The notes beneath the pieces were generated by a model, which was given only the letters and a program-made list of their open reading frames with translations, had not been told where the DNA came from and ran no database searches. Below, piece by piece: positions 50,201 through 59,274 of a stretch of DNA of 64,000 bases. The translations under genes and the position numbers were made by a program. The stretch's first letter is position 1. Each line of letters starts with the position of its first letter. Location of the stretch: NCBI GenBank assembly GCA_964017185.1, contig OZ024876.1, positions 31,967,778-32,031,777 on the forward strand. The letters run 5' to 3'. This DNA comes from Rugalucina vietnamica. Taxonomy: Eukaryota; Mollusca; Bivalvia; Lucinida; Lucinidae.

Positions 50201-51803
50201 GTACGATATCTATTTGACAGTTATGATCCTTGAAAAAGTCAAGCCCCATTATCAAGTCAAGATCAATGTCTGCCACAACAACCTTGCATGCATATTGCAT
50301 ACCTCCTATGTCAAGGAAAACGGTTGTTTTACCTTTAATTTCCACAGGCTCACCCGAAGCTGTGAATACTTGTGTAGAAAACGTTTCTAGCAACGGTGAA
50401 CTACACTGCTGAATGGTGTCCCACAGGCGTGTGGAAATAATGGTCAGCGTTGCACCAGTATCCACTAAACTTTCGACAAGCACACCATTTACTTTGCATT
50501 TCACGTACAGCCCTGCTCCACAGCTGGTTACTTGTTTCATTTGTTGATCTTTGTCTCCTGTCACAGTTTTATGCTCTGTCTGTGGGCAGTTACGCCTTAT
50601 GTGTTTTTCAGAACCACACGTCCAACATTTAAGCTTGTATCCGGGCTGATCTTGTGTAGAAGCACGTCTTTGCCCAGACTCTCTATTACCTGCCTGTGGC
50701 CGGTTTTTGTCTGAGCTGTCGTATGAGTTATTTTGACGTGACAATCTTTCTAACGTCTTTTGCATTTTGAGCACACTTTCTTGCAAAGTTTTATATTCAT
50801 CAGGTTTACTTTGCTCATTTGTCTCTTGCTGATTTGTGGCCCTCATATATCCCTGGCCTTCCAAATGCTTTCTTTCTGCTTTGTTGAACGCCTCCAGTTC
50901 AACTGCATGGCGCACAGCCATGTTCAAACTCGTTGGTCTGGCCTGCTTAATTCTAAGTCGCATGTCCGAACTGACAAGGGCATCTATGAACTGCTCTTTT
51001 GCCAGAGTTTCACGCAGATCTGCCGGTGCCGTTGGATATGCTAAGTTTGTTAAACGCCAGATATCCTGTCCAAGCTCAGTTAATGATTCTGAAGCTTTCT
51101 GTCGCCTTTCTTTAAGCTGCACTCTGTATAATTCGGTTTGGTTTGGTGGTGCAAACGTTTCCTGTAAAGCGTTGGAAAGCTCTGTGTAGTCATTGGATTT
51201 CGACGCCAGATTCCCAAAGACTCCTTGTGCCTGACCCCTTAAGGATACAGCCAAGTATAGTCCTTTTTCCTTATCTGTCCAGCCATTCAATTCTGCGCAC
51301 GCATCGAAATGAGCTTTATAATCTGTCCAGTGCACAGTTCCATCGAAAGTTGCTGGCTTTAACTTGACACTGCTTTTATCATGAGATTTCGTGGCTGAAA
51401 TGTACGTTTGTTCAACCGGTTGAGACACAGGGGCGCTAGGCGTCGATGTAACAGGCCCTGATCTGAAGCCTCCAGACCCAATACCCTGCATGTCACCAAT
51501 ACTCTGGCCGCTGCCTGCTCCAACTATACTACTGTCATCGTATAATGGCAATACAGGCGGCTCACGTATTGTCACCGTTTCCCGTCTACCTACAGGAATG
51601 TCCGGCAGGTGTCTCCTGGGCCTTTCTGACGCCCTTTCTTCAGAGCGCAAGTCGTCACCCTGCATTTCTAACTGCCGGAGCTCGCTTTCAAGCATCAAAA
51701 TCTCATTCTGCATTAAGCTCATTTCGTTCCTCTTTTTCATAACTTCCAACCTTTTGCCAAGAGTTTGCATTGACACATCGACTCTAGCTCCTATATCATC
51801 CAT
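47214..51803 (-). CDS. gag-pol: Element B3 gag-pol with 194-codon integrase deletion
   Basis: 1529 codons, in frame throughout. Identical in layout to B2, except that the sequence jumps from the integrase NDVRSYI directly to PSIKSKTTNEWVWELRE (junction near 47945). This removes 582 bp that encode the second half of the HHCC zinc region and the whole DDE core. No junction microhomology is visible. Private substitutions include Met for Ile in SEMIIDG, Phe for Leu in ERFMETV, Gly for Asp in SQGTENG and Pro for Gln in PKLPSVSS. It can make particles and RT in principle but not a functional integrase. Confidence 0.94.
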   Translation of the reverse strand: MDDIGARVDVSMQTLGKRLEVMKKRNEMSLMQNEILMLESELRQLEMQGDDLRSEERASERPRRHLPDIPVGRRETVTIREPPVLPLYDDSSIVGAGSGQSIGDMQGIGSGGFRSGPVTSTPSAPVSQPVEQTYISATKSHDKSSVKLKPATFDGTVHWTDYKAHFDACAELNGWTDKEKGLYLAVSLRGQAQGVFGNLASKSNDYTELSNALQETFAPPNQTELYRVQLKERRQKASESLTELGQDIWRLTNLAYPTAPADLRETLAKEQFIDALVSSDMRLRIKQARPTSLNMAVRHAVELEAFNKAERKHLEGQGYMRATNQQETNEQSKPDEYKTLQESVLKMQKTLERLSRQNNSYDSSDKNRPQAGNRESGQRRASTQDQPGYKLKCWTCGSEKHIRRNCPQTEHKTVTGDKDQQMKQVTSCGAGLYVKCKVNGVLVESLVDTGATLTIISTRLWDTIQQCSSPLLETFSTQVFTASGEPVEIKGKTTVFLDIGGMQYACKVVVADIDLDLIMGLDFFKDHNCQIDIVRNVLTIDGKPCEMTCSGAVGCYRLSVAEKVQIPAMSEMIIDGKVEDGRIHPKGLCIIEPKEQSPGNSELLVARSLCYYKQSNPIRVMNLTNEDQVLHPGTNVATISAVSSVEDVPTVPSTHEKEVPEHLTDLFNRTVVGMDSSQRKEVAKLLCKYSDVFSSSDNDIGRTGIIKHKIPTGNTVPIKERPRRVPVYMDKEVDRQIDNMVKENIIKPSTSPWASSIVMVKKKDGSSRFCVDYRKLNDVTIKDAYPLPRVDESLDQLSGSKWFSCLDLNSGYWQVEMDPLDAEKTAFTSRKGLYEFTVMPFGLCNAPATFERFMETVLAGLHWQICLIYLDDVIVIGKSFEDMIKNLGVVFERLQQSGLKLKARKCQLFGKEVEFLGHIISEKGVETDPNKTQCIEMWPTPKNVKDVRAFIGLCSYYRRFVYRFSEIAKPLHKLTEKNKPFIWTEECSKAFETLKKKLVGAPVLIHPDFTKSFKLDVDASDHSIGAVLSQGTENGECVVAYASRTLSKSERRYCVTRKEMLALVYFVKYFRHYLYGKQFTIRTDHGSLRWLMNFKNPEGQVARWLEFLSSYDMKIEHRPGRSHKNADGVSRIPCRQCGQIDSEEPDERELRLTVNPIRQQSDDNATPNLKEAQNQDRDIRIVKEWLEKGDKPKLPSVSSEGWFVKCLLNQWELLEIQDGLLVRRWKVLGTNRIIWQAIVPLCLRRKVLNYSHDIKASGHLGIRKTLSKIRQNYYWPGLQNDVRSYIAPSIKSKTTNEWVWELRESLETAHTFVRQNTGLSIQKQKRYHDQKSYRENIQVNDKVYVLFPVKRAGQTIKFCSFWRGPFKVMEKLCDVLYIIDCGRNGSHQVIHIDRLKKVKPQTLANEPQINDTQDTVQDVSEEIYEVDSSPDNDREEDNAEHENYSRFGRRRRKPVWFQDYVSSICCQSMSEENDTKGHIFKQDIDECTIPRQQCKVCMKTFKKAKYLKTHLKRKCQQSVVSGLKLSGTS

Positions 51804-51887
51804 TTTAAAGATGTTATAATATTACTGCGTTGAGGTTCGTGATAGAACAAGACTATCAAGATCTCACCAGTAGCTGCCACCAAAATT

Positions 51888-52872
51888 TGTAACGTGTAGC
51901 CGAGCGTACAAATTTTTACAAGTTAAAAAGGTTCTGAAATCATCAATTCATTGCAGAGAAAAAGAACACAGTAAACAATTTTACAGTTGGCTGCTTTGCC
52001 ATATGATTAGCTACAAATGATTTCGAAAATGATTGGTACAAGTATAAGAATCAAGACAAATCAACTATTATTTAACACAATCAAGTTTCCAGCACTGCAC
52101 TTTCACGTTTTAATCAGCAGTGTTCCAACTCTATTCTTCCCCAGTCCAGAGCTTTGACTTTGGAGAACAAGCTGTGCTCGCACCCAACGTCGCCACTCAC
52201 CAGGATTTATGGTTTCAACTCCGAGAGTTGCAGCTCTGGTTGCAGAACCTTAACTTGAGAGAACTAGCTAGGCTTGAACCCCAAGTCGCAGCTCACCAGA
52301 GCTATGTGCAGTTGCAACCCAAGTTACAACTAAGGTCTCTGTCTATAAGTAACTGCTGCTTCAGTCCTCTATGCAAAAGCCAGGCTTCGGCAATAGAGCA
52401 AAAGAAGCTGAGCTACTTAAGACTCGCCAGTACTCGCGTACTATTGCAGTTTGCTACGATGTTCACTCTGCAGTGACAAAAGCAATTGTGTCGTTTTCGC
52501 TTGAAAATCCGCCTTATATACCCGTGAAAGCTGTGCTGGTTCCCGGACTACAAAGGCGAAATGGTTGGAGCGCCTGCAATTTCCGGTATCAGATTGGTAA
52601 CTTTATATCATAATAAGCGTCTGCTAATCAACTGGATTTATGCATCGTTTTGCACGTAAAGTAACAAATAAAGCTTAAAACGGAACAGAATCGTGATTAT
52701 AGAAATAAACTGCATCTCTGTTCACAAAAATCAAAGTGATTTGCATTACTAATCAGTCAGTTAATTCGGTTTTAATTGGTAAATTAGGAAGAAAAAATCA
52801 ATATCATTACGACGCTTGCTTTCTGCAAAGTCGTTTCGTCCTATGAAGGCGCACCGTGGTCTTTTCATTACA
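51888..52872 (-). repeat. Element B LTR 4 (5' end of array)
   Basis: 985 bp outermost LTR. On the minus strand it is the promoter LTR for B3. Flanked outside by TAAG (52873-52876). Confidence 0.93.
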
Positions 52873-53035
52873 TAAGGTTCATATCGTTCGAACCTCCAAC
52901 ATTCAGGAAGTATAGTATACATACACGTACGAACATGCGCTCGGTCCTTATTTTTTCAAAACGTTTCACTTCGAACACTGGACGTATTTTAATACTACCT
53001 ATTTTCAGATATTTAATGCTTCTAATGGTCAACTT

Positions 53036-54208
53036 AGAATCAGATCAGAATAGTTTACTGGTGAAACGTCGGAATCAAGACAATTCACCGACAAGACAAC
53101 TCACCGACACGGTTTTTGAGACAATTCACCGACAGATTTTGAGACAATTTACCGACACTTCTGAAGACAATTCACCGACATTTTTGTTCAAAGTTATATT
53201 GCCGTAACTGATAATGATCATTGATAATCATGAGCAATTAAGAATAATTACTAGCCTGTGACAAATTAGTTAATGCAGATTTGATTAATATGAGGTGACT
53301 TGAAGGAACCTTTGTGTTGCTATCTCAAGATTAAACTTTTTGAGACAATTCACCGACATATTTTGATATTAAAATACATAATAAGGCACCTGACCAAAAT
53401 TTAAAGTGCCGTTCAAGTAAACTCGCCGACACGATTTAAATTTCTGTACGAAAGTCTTTACAATTTTTTCTTTGTCCGTGAATGTTTCTAAATTCTTATA
53501 TTTTTAAATCTTAAAACTGTCGGTGAATTGTCTTTGAAATCTTAATTCAATCTGTCAGTGAATCGTCTTAAAAGTGCCTTTCGGTATTAAAGAATGACGG
53601 TGAATTGTTAAAAAACTAGCCTCTAAAATATACAATCTGTCGGTGAATTGTCTTAAATATATCCTCCAAAATTTTAATCTGACGATGAATTGTCTTAAAA
53701 TTGACTCTCGAAATTCAGATCTGGTGATGAAATATCATAAAATAGTCTTTGAAAATCTAAATTTGCCGGTGGACTGTCTTAAAATTTTCTATCCAATCTT
53801 AATTTTATCTGTCGGTGAATCGTCTGAAAATTGCTTTCAAATTTTAATCTGCCGATGAATTGCCCTAAAAAACTTTAATCAGTCGGTGAATCGTCTCAAA
53901 TTATTTTGTGGGTGAAAACGTGATAAGACTGTCTTTGCAATAATGGGAATGTATGATCGGCATATTGATCGCCAATCAAGATCATCAGTTTCAAGTAATT
54001 AACTTTGAACAAAAGTGTCGGTGAATTGTCTTCAGAAGTGTCGGTGAATTGTCTCAAAATCTGTCGGTGAACTGTCTCAAAAACCGCGTCGGTGAGTTGT
54101 CTTTTCGGTGAGTTGTCTTGTTCCCGAAACGTCAAATTGACAATACCACACCAAGGGGGTGGGGCTTGACCTGAGGGGATTAAAGTCCCGAGCTCTCACA
54201 GGAGAAGC
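53036..54208 (-). pseudogene. LINE 3' end (same family as 10034-10764), interrupted
   Basis: Minus-strand copy limited to the last few codons and 3' UTR: GAGAGCTCGGGACTTTAATC, GGTGTGGTATTGTCAATTTG, then TTTCACCAGTAAACTATTCT and a short ATTCTGATCTGATTC tail. It is split by the foldback element at 53071-54125. Removing that element with one duplication restores the alignment to the 10.7 kb copy exactly. Confidence 0.88.
53071..54125. mobile_element. Foldback element built of GACAATTCACCGACA motifs, 8 bp target duplication
   Basis: 1055 bp, flanked by GAAACGTC at 53063-53070 and 54126-54133. Ends GGAATCAAGACAATTCACCG and, inverted, GGGAACAAGACAACTCACCG. Inverted similarity runs about 150 bp into each side (through GTTCAAAGTTA and TGATAATGATCA). 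The motif AAGACAATTCACCGACA recurs roughly 20 times, in one orientation on the left and the other on the right. An 8 bp duplication is typical of hAT-type transposition (family knowledge). No transposase is encoded. Confidence 0.9.
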
Positions 54209-54410
54209 AACGTGCTCCCAGCGGTTGGAGGATAAGACTCATAAAAAGAAAGACTGAAAAGTGAGCAGTGTCTTAAGTTTTTTTAAAAGAAGTGTCGCTG
54301 GCATGTAGCGCTAGCGCATCACATACTTGTCTGTCGCAGTTGACCAATTGGATGTGGGAAATTCATGTGGAATGCTCTTGCTTTCTTTGTATGCAACTTT
54401 TCGCCAAAAT

Positions 54411-54534
54411 CGGCCCACAATTATTCAAAGCGTCAACAGCGAGAGATCATGATTTTTTTGGTAAACCGTATGACCAAAATTTTATATGAGCCTAATCGAA
54501 CATATATCAGATAAACGCTTGAATCTCGATGTCA
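54411..54534 (+). repeat. Segmental duplication X, copy 1
   Basis: CGGCCCACAATTATTCAAAG to ATATCAGATAAACGCTTGAA. The first 57 bp recur exactly at 57378-57434, and the whole block recurs diverged at 58705-58858 upstream of MYDGF. Confidence 0.85.
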
Positions 54535-54543
54535 CTAAATACA

Positions 54544-54625
54544 GTAAAGTAGCGTAAAGTGGCGTAAAGAAGCGTAAAGGGGCGCAAAGGGGCGCAAAGT
54601 GGCGTAAAGTTGGCGCAAAGTGATG
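54544..54625. repeat. About 10 bp tandem repeat (AAAGTGGCGT)n
   Basis: Eight variants of AAAGNGGCGY at the outer end of the left arm. The mirror-image array is at 57264-57350 in the right arm. Confidence 0.9.
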
Positions 54626-55311
54626 AAAGATGACATTAAACCGTAATATTTATCAAACATGAGGTAAATGATACACTTTTAGTCATATACATGCACGCAA
54701 TCCGCATGTAGGGGTTAGGAGAGGGGGTTGGGCGCAACATATTAGATAGTCTGATGAACAGAAACTTATTGTTGCATTAATTTTGGTCAATGTTTTAAAG
54801 TGCAGAATAAAAATATGTGATTGTGTACCATGATGGGTTTGACGGAAGGTACGGGGCATTTATTTTATGATGGTATGCCTTTTCTTATGTTCATAATATT
54901 GATATGTTATAGATACTCTGATAGGCAATGTCTCTGTTACAAACTACAAAGTGTTACACACATGGTTAAATACATGTATGTATGTCAAATACAGAATGGA
55001 GATTGTGGTCGTTGTTATTTCTTGCTCTTATGATTATAAAGGGGTATATTTGTTAACGGAGAGAAAGAAGAAGAAATGATTACGTGTATTGAAAATCGTT
55101 TGTATATTAAGATCATGTGTCTTTAACTCAATTAAAGGTGTGAAAACGTGTGTCAGGTTATCGGGCGGTAATCGAATTATCAGCCACATGTCTGTTTGTA
55201 AGGTGTTAAAACAATCGGCTACTGTTGTTGAATTAATCTCTGATAGCGCGTGTCATTTATTATACATTTATATGGAAATATTTCCTAATTTGAAATAAGA
55301 ACGTTTCATAC

Positions 55312-55390
55312 CGGCCGTGGTGGTCTAATGGATAGAGTATTATCTTTGCAATCAAGAGGTTGCTGGTTCGATACCCGGCTGGTACATGCC
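55312..55390 (+). ncRNA. tRNA-like sequence (SINE head or dead tRNA)
   Basis: ACCGGCC near 55314 pairs with GGCTGGT. A-box-like TGGTCTAATGG and B-box-like GGTTCGATACC are present. The anticodon arm does not form a proper 5 bp stem with a U33 loop, so it is not a functional tRNA. The right arm of the inverted repeat carries the corresponding A-box part (56559-56585). Confidence 0.5.
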
Positions 55391-56069
55391 TACGTAATAA
55401 AGGCAAACCGCCCAAAGGGCTTAATATTTCTTTTCGCCAGAAATACTTTTATTCCCAAAACGGAGACATGCATGGTGTTTATTTGGTCGGTGCAGCACTA
55501 TTTTTTGCAACACAAATGTTTTCATTAATTCTCGAATCCAATAAACATATGTCGGTTTCGAGATTAATCTAGCTTTTACGATTGCGCGACTATTATACGT
55601 TCAATCCTTTAGCAATTACTTTTTCCCCCATCCAAAGTTAGTTTGCGCTATTTAAAGCGTCATTCACAGGCATTTGGACTAAACATTCATTAGTCTTCTG
55701 GTATACCGGCATTAACATTTGGAGTAGAAAAAAAATGATTGTGCTACGTTTTCCGGCATTACCATTATATACGAGAGGACGCACAATAGACAAACAGACT
55801 GTGTTAATAGCGCTCAACTGCATGGTCGCATGTTTAGCGCATGTTTCATTTTCATTTATATTTTCGCTTCTTCGGAAAACCTTGCGAGTCACGATTTCGT
55901 TTCAGTTGAATATTCGGCTGTGCCTTTGTGTACATTAATTATTCCTTATACAACTGAGTACGAATATCAAAAAATATGAATGACGGAAACATGCGCACAT
56001 GACACCCCACCACCAAACTAGCATATTTTAGGAAAAAGAACATTTTAGACCATTATGTATAGTGCACTG

Positions 56070-56242
56070 CCATGGGCGGATCCAGAGGGGGGGGCAGGGG
56101 GTCCGGACCCCCCCCCCCTGGAATTGCCAGATTATTAACTTTTGCCATGTTGAAAAATTTTCTGTCAGACCCCTTCTGGGAATCTGGACCCCCCCCACAC
56201 ACACACACACACACTGAGAAAATTTTCTGGATCCGCGCATGA
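56070..56242. mobile_element. Short inverted-repeat element (GGCGGATCCAGA ends)
   Basis: CATGGGCGGATCCAGA at the left and TCTGGATCCGCGCATG at the right are inverted. The interior has G- and C-runs that can pair, and a (CA)n tract. About 173 bp, non-coding. Confidence 0.65.
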
Positions 56243-57377
56243 CTGCGACCAAAAACAGATATTATTTTTTTTCGAAATGGCAGCTTACGTCCGATTCTTC
56301 TATAGATCTAGATCAAACATAACGTCAGGAAAAGCTGATGCCGTCATGTACGTAAAATGGTATTTCACGGAAATGGGTCGCGTACCCGTACTCTTTGGGT
56401 TTAACATTTTAATTTGGCATAGCTGATAAATTGTTAGGATTGTGATTTTACAAATCGTCTTTACGGTTTATTAAAAGGAAATAATAAGTTAACCCTGTAA
56501 CCTCCAGTTTTACTATATAAAAAGATATATACCTTCATGGACATGTTATTCTGATGCGCTATCCATTGGACTACTAAGGCCAGTGTAAAACATTCCGTAA
56601 TTCAAAATTAGGAAACATTTCAAGTTAAATAAACCTGATATGATTATCACTAATTAATGACACGCGCTAAACAACAGTAGCCGATTGTTTTATCACCTTA
56701 CAAACAGACGCGTAACTGATAATTCGATTACCGCACGGTAACCTGACACATGTTTTCACGCCTTTGATTGAGTTAAAGACACATGATCTTAATACACAAA
56801 GGATTTTGAATACACAAAATTATTTCTCTCTTCTTTCTTTCCATTAATATAAAATTCTGTGAGCAAAAAATAAAACGACCACAATTTCCAATCATTATTT
56901 GACACATTTCACCACGTTTGCGACATTTTACTTTGTACTTAGTAACAGAGACATTGCCTATCTGAGTATCTCTAACATATCAATATTATGAACATAAGAA
57001 AAGGCATACCACCATAAAACAAATGTCCCGTACCTTCCGTCAAACCCATCATGATACACAATCACAAATATTTTTTCTGCATTTCAAAACATTGCCGAAA
57101 ATAATTCAAAAAATAAGTTTCTGTTCATTAGACTATATATATGTTGCGCCCATCCCCGCCCCCACCTTACCCCCTACATGCGAATTGCATGCATGCATAT
57201 AACTGAAAGTGTATCATTTACCTCAGGTTTGATAAATAGTACGGTTTTATGTCATTCTACATTACTTTGCGCCAACTTTACGCCACTTTACGCCACTTTG
57301 CGCCCCTTTGCGCTACTTTACGCCTCTTTACGCCACTTTGCGCTACTTTACTGTATTTAGGCAGACCCCGCTTGATC

Positions 57378-57434
57378 GGCCCACAATTATTCAAAGCGTC
57401 AACAGCGAGAGATCATGATTTTTTTGGTAAACCC
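57378..57434 (+). repeat. Segmental duplication X, copy 2 (57 bp)
   Basis: Exact direct repeat of 54411-54467, just outside the right arm of the inverted repeat. It is followed by a GTAGCGCT...CTGTCGCAGTTGAC block that, in copy 1, lies on the other side (54307-54343). Confidence 0.85.
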
Positions 57435-57723
57435 ATTGTCGCCGCCAGGTAGCGCTGTAAGCACTGACCTGTCGCAGTTGACGCTTGGCTTCTGGGATTG
57501 ACCGCCATTGCGGCCATATTTTCCGCCATAATTAGAGTACAAGGATAGCTTTTAAAAAAGCTAGAAGCGGCTCGTTTAGCATTTTGTATTATGACCACAC
57601 CATTTTGGAAATATATTCATTTTTAAACAAATAAACTTGTATGCAAAACAAATTTCTTATTTTGATGTGCATGAGCTCAAGATTACTCTCACACTGATCT
57701 CATGAGAATTAGTCGTAAAGTAA

Positions 57724-57724
<1 letters not shown>

Positions 57725-57819
<95 letters not shown>
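57725..57819. repeat. (TG)n(AG)n compound microsatellite
   Basis: About 25 TG followed by about 22 AG dinucleotides, uninterrupted. Confidence 0.98.
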
Positions 57820-57821
<2 letters not shown>

Positions 57822-58059
57822 CCGTTACACTTTTATAGGCTAGAAACGGCTGTGTGTGCATAAACATAATGGACAAGTGGGATAAAATATGTTGATTTCC
57901 GACCCACACTAATCAGTCATTAAGTAGGCATAAGCCACAGTACTGCTTGCAATGAAATAGCTATAGAAATTAGAGGTGTTTCGGAGGCGAACAGACACGG
58001 TCCAATGTATGGAAGTCGTGTACATGGTTTACTTGGTGTGAATTGTGTCAGTGAAAGTG

Positions 58060-58195
58060 GGGTCCCTTTGATCACGGTGCGAGACCTTCTGCTTGCGGTT
58101 TGCCAGATGGTTTTTCTTGTGGACCTCCCGTTTTCGTACCACCCACTTATATGAGCTGAAATTATCTTAAAAGGGACATAAAATTGAATTAAAAA
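58060..58195 (+). mobile_element. SINE fragment
   Basis: CTTCTGCTTGCGGTTTGCCA to AAAGGGACATAAAATTGAAT plus an A-rich tail, matching the SINE at 14990-15180. The head is degraded. Confidence 0.6.
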
Positions 58196-58704
58196 AGAAA
58201 AAAAGGCCGAGTGGACTTGGTAAGACAGAAAAGTAAAAAGGCAGAAATGACCTGCTTCCTGGATTTCCTGTTCGGTAATTACTCGACCCTTACGGCCCCG
58301 ATGTCAGCATACGCAAAATGGTCTACATCCGAACTTTGCTTAAAAGAAAAATGATGATTGGCTGGATTTCATTAAACCAATCACTGCTAACATTTAAAAC
58401 ATTACATGTTTTCGGCTTACCGGATGACTATTTAGTGAAGGATCGGAAACCAACTTGTGTAGTCATGCGGAGTGTTCGGTATTTTTCGTAGGTTTCCAGC
58501 CAAAATCCTATCGTATATTCGGCTCGTCGAGACGAGCCGAAATCATTTTATAATCAGGAATTGAAGGTATTTTGTAAGATTCTCTTTCGATGTGTATTAT
58601 GTTACCAAGATAAATATAAACGTAAGTTTTGGAGAAAAAAAAAAAAATTTAGATAAGGTTTTAGATAAGGTATCGTCTGATCTCATGAACACGAGATTAG
58701 CCGA

Positions 58705-58858
58705 TTTTGGCTATATCCCATAATTCAAAGCGTCAAATGCGAGAGATCTAGATGAGGTCTCGTCAGATCTCGCGAGAATGTTGGTAAACCGTATGGGACC
58801 AAAATTTTATATGAGCCTAATCGAACATATATCAGATAAACGCTTGAATCTGATCAAG
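58705..58858 (+). repeat. Segmental duplication X, copy 3, in MYDGF 5' flank
   Basis: CATAATTCAAAGCGTCAAAT, GTTGGTAAACCGTATG and ATGAGCCTAATCGAACATAT correspond to 54411-54534, with an extra GA-rich insert. It lies about 255 bp upstream of the MYDGF start codon. Confidence 0.8.
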
Positions 58859-59112
58859 CGTCTAGAGGTAGAAATGTGTCATTCTGTTGTCAATTACTGA
58901 ATTAGCCTAATTTCGATAGATTTTGGCTGTGTCATCAGTCAATTTTAAATGAGCGTCATATGTTCACGATCTTTACAAAGCTCCTTAAGTTCCTAACATT
59001 GAATTACCGAATGAAACTGTTACTAAAGTCAAAGTTCAAAATTGTATGATTGGTCCAAGTGCTTTTCACTGATTGGTCTCACATTTGTTTACAAAACAGA
59101 TTGACACGTGCT

Positions 59113-59274
59113 ATGTCATCGGAGATGGTGATAAGTATGAAGTCGCCATGTGGCTTGGCAGCTTGTCTAGTTCTTCTGATATGTGTTTCCATTGTTTCAA
59201 GTGATGAAGTAAAGTCTTATGACTTTGATGTAAAGCCAGGCGGAGCACGGAATCATTTTGAGACTGAACAATGG
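59113..59274 (+). CDS. MYDGF: MYDGF exon 1
   Basis: Signal peptide and mature N-terminus through FDVKPGGARNHFETEQW. Donor GTATGC at 59275. The 5' UTR is probably within 58860-59112; no clear TATA box. Confidence 0.88.

Larger units (their letters stand above)
28863..52872 (-). mobile_element. Head-to-tail array of Ty3/gypsy element B (four LTRs, three internal regions)
   Basis: LTRs at 28863-29847, 39560-40544, 46015-46999 and 51888-52872, all 985 bp and same orientation. Neighbouring copies share an LTR. Internal regions are B1 29848-39559, B2 40545-46014 and B3 47000-51887. The whole 24 kb block is bounded by one 4 bp duplication, TAAG at 28859-28862 and 52873-52876; no duplication separates the units. 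The B2-to-B3 offset is 6455 bp. B1 is longer by 4242 bp (a nested LINE plus its 5 bp duplication), and B3 is shorter by 582 bp. Unit sequences are nearly identical. Confidence 0.95.
54535..57360. repeat. Large inverted repeat, arms about 0.8 kb
   Basis: Left arm 54535-55345 and right arm 56555-57360 are inverted copies. Both start CTAAATACAGTAAAGTAGCG at the outside and share GCAACATAT, ATCATGTGTCTTTAACTCAA and CAACAGTAGCCGATTG-type landmarks. Both end inside at a tRNA-like AATGGATAG. The arms differ at a noticeable minority of positions and by indels, so the palindrome is not recent. The spacer (55346-56554) holds a tRNA-like remnant and a short inverted-repeat element. No substantial coding frame. 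Confidence 0.85.

Noticed and set aside
55312-55390. Functional tRNA gene
   Set aside because: A- and B-boxes and an acceptor stem exist, but the anticodon and T stems do not pair properly and U33 is lacking in the best fold. Kept only as a tRNA-like remnant.
54411-57434. The 57 bp direct repeats as target duplications of the 2.8 kb inverted repeat
   Set aside because: They are not adjacent to the arm ends (68 bp and 17 bp away), are too long for a usual target duplication, and a third related copy exists at 58.7 kb.
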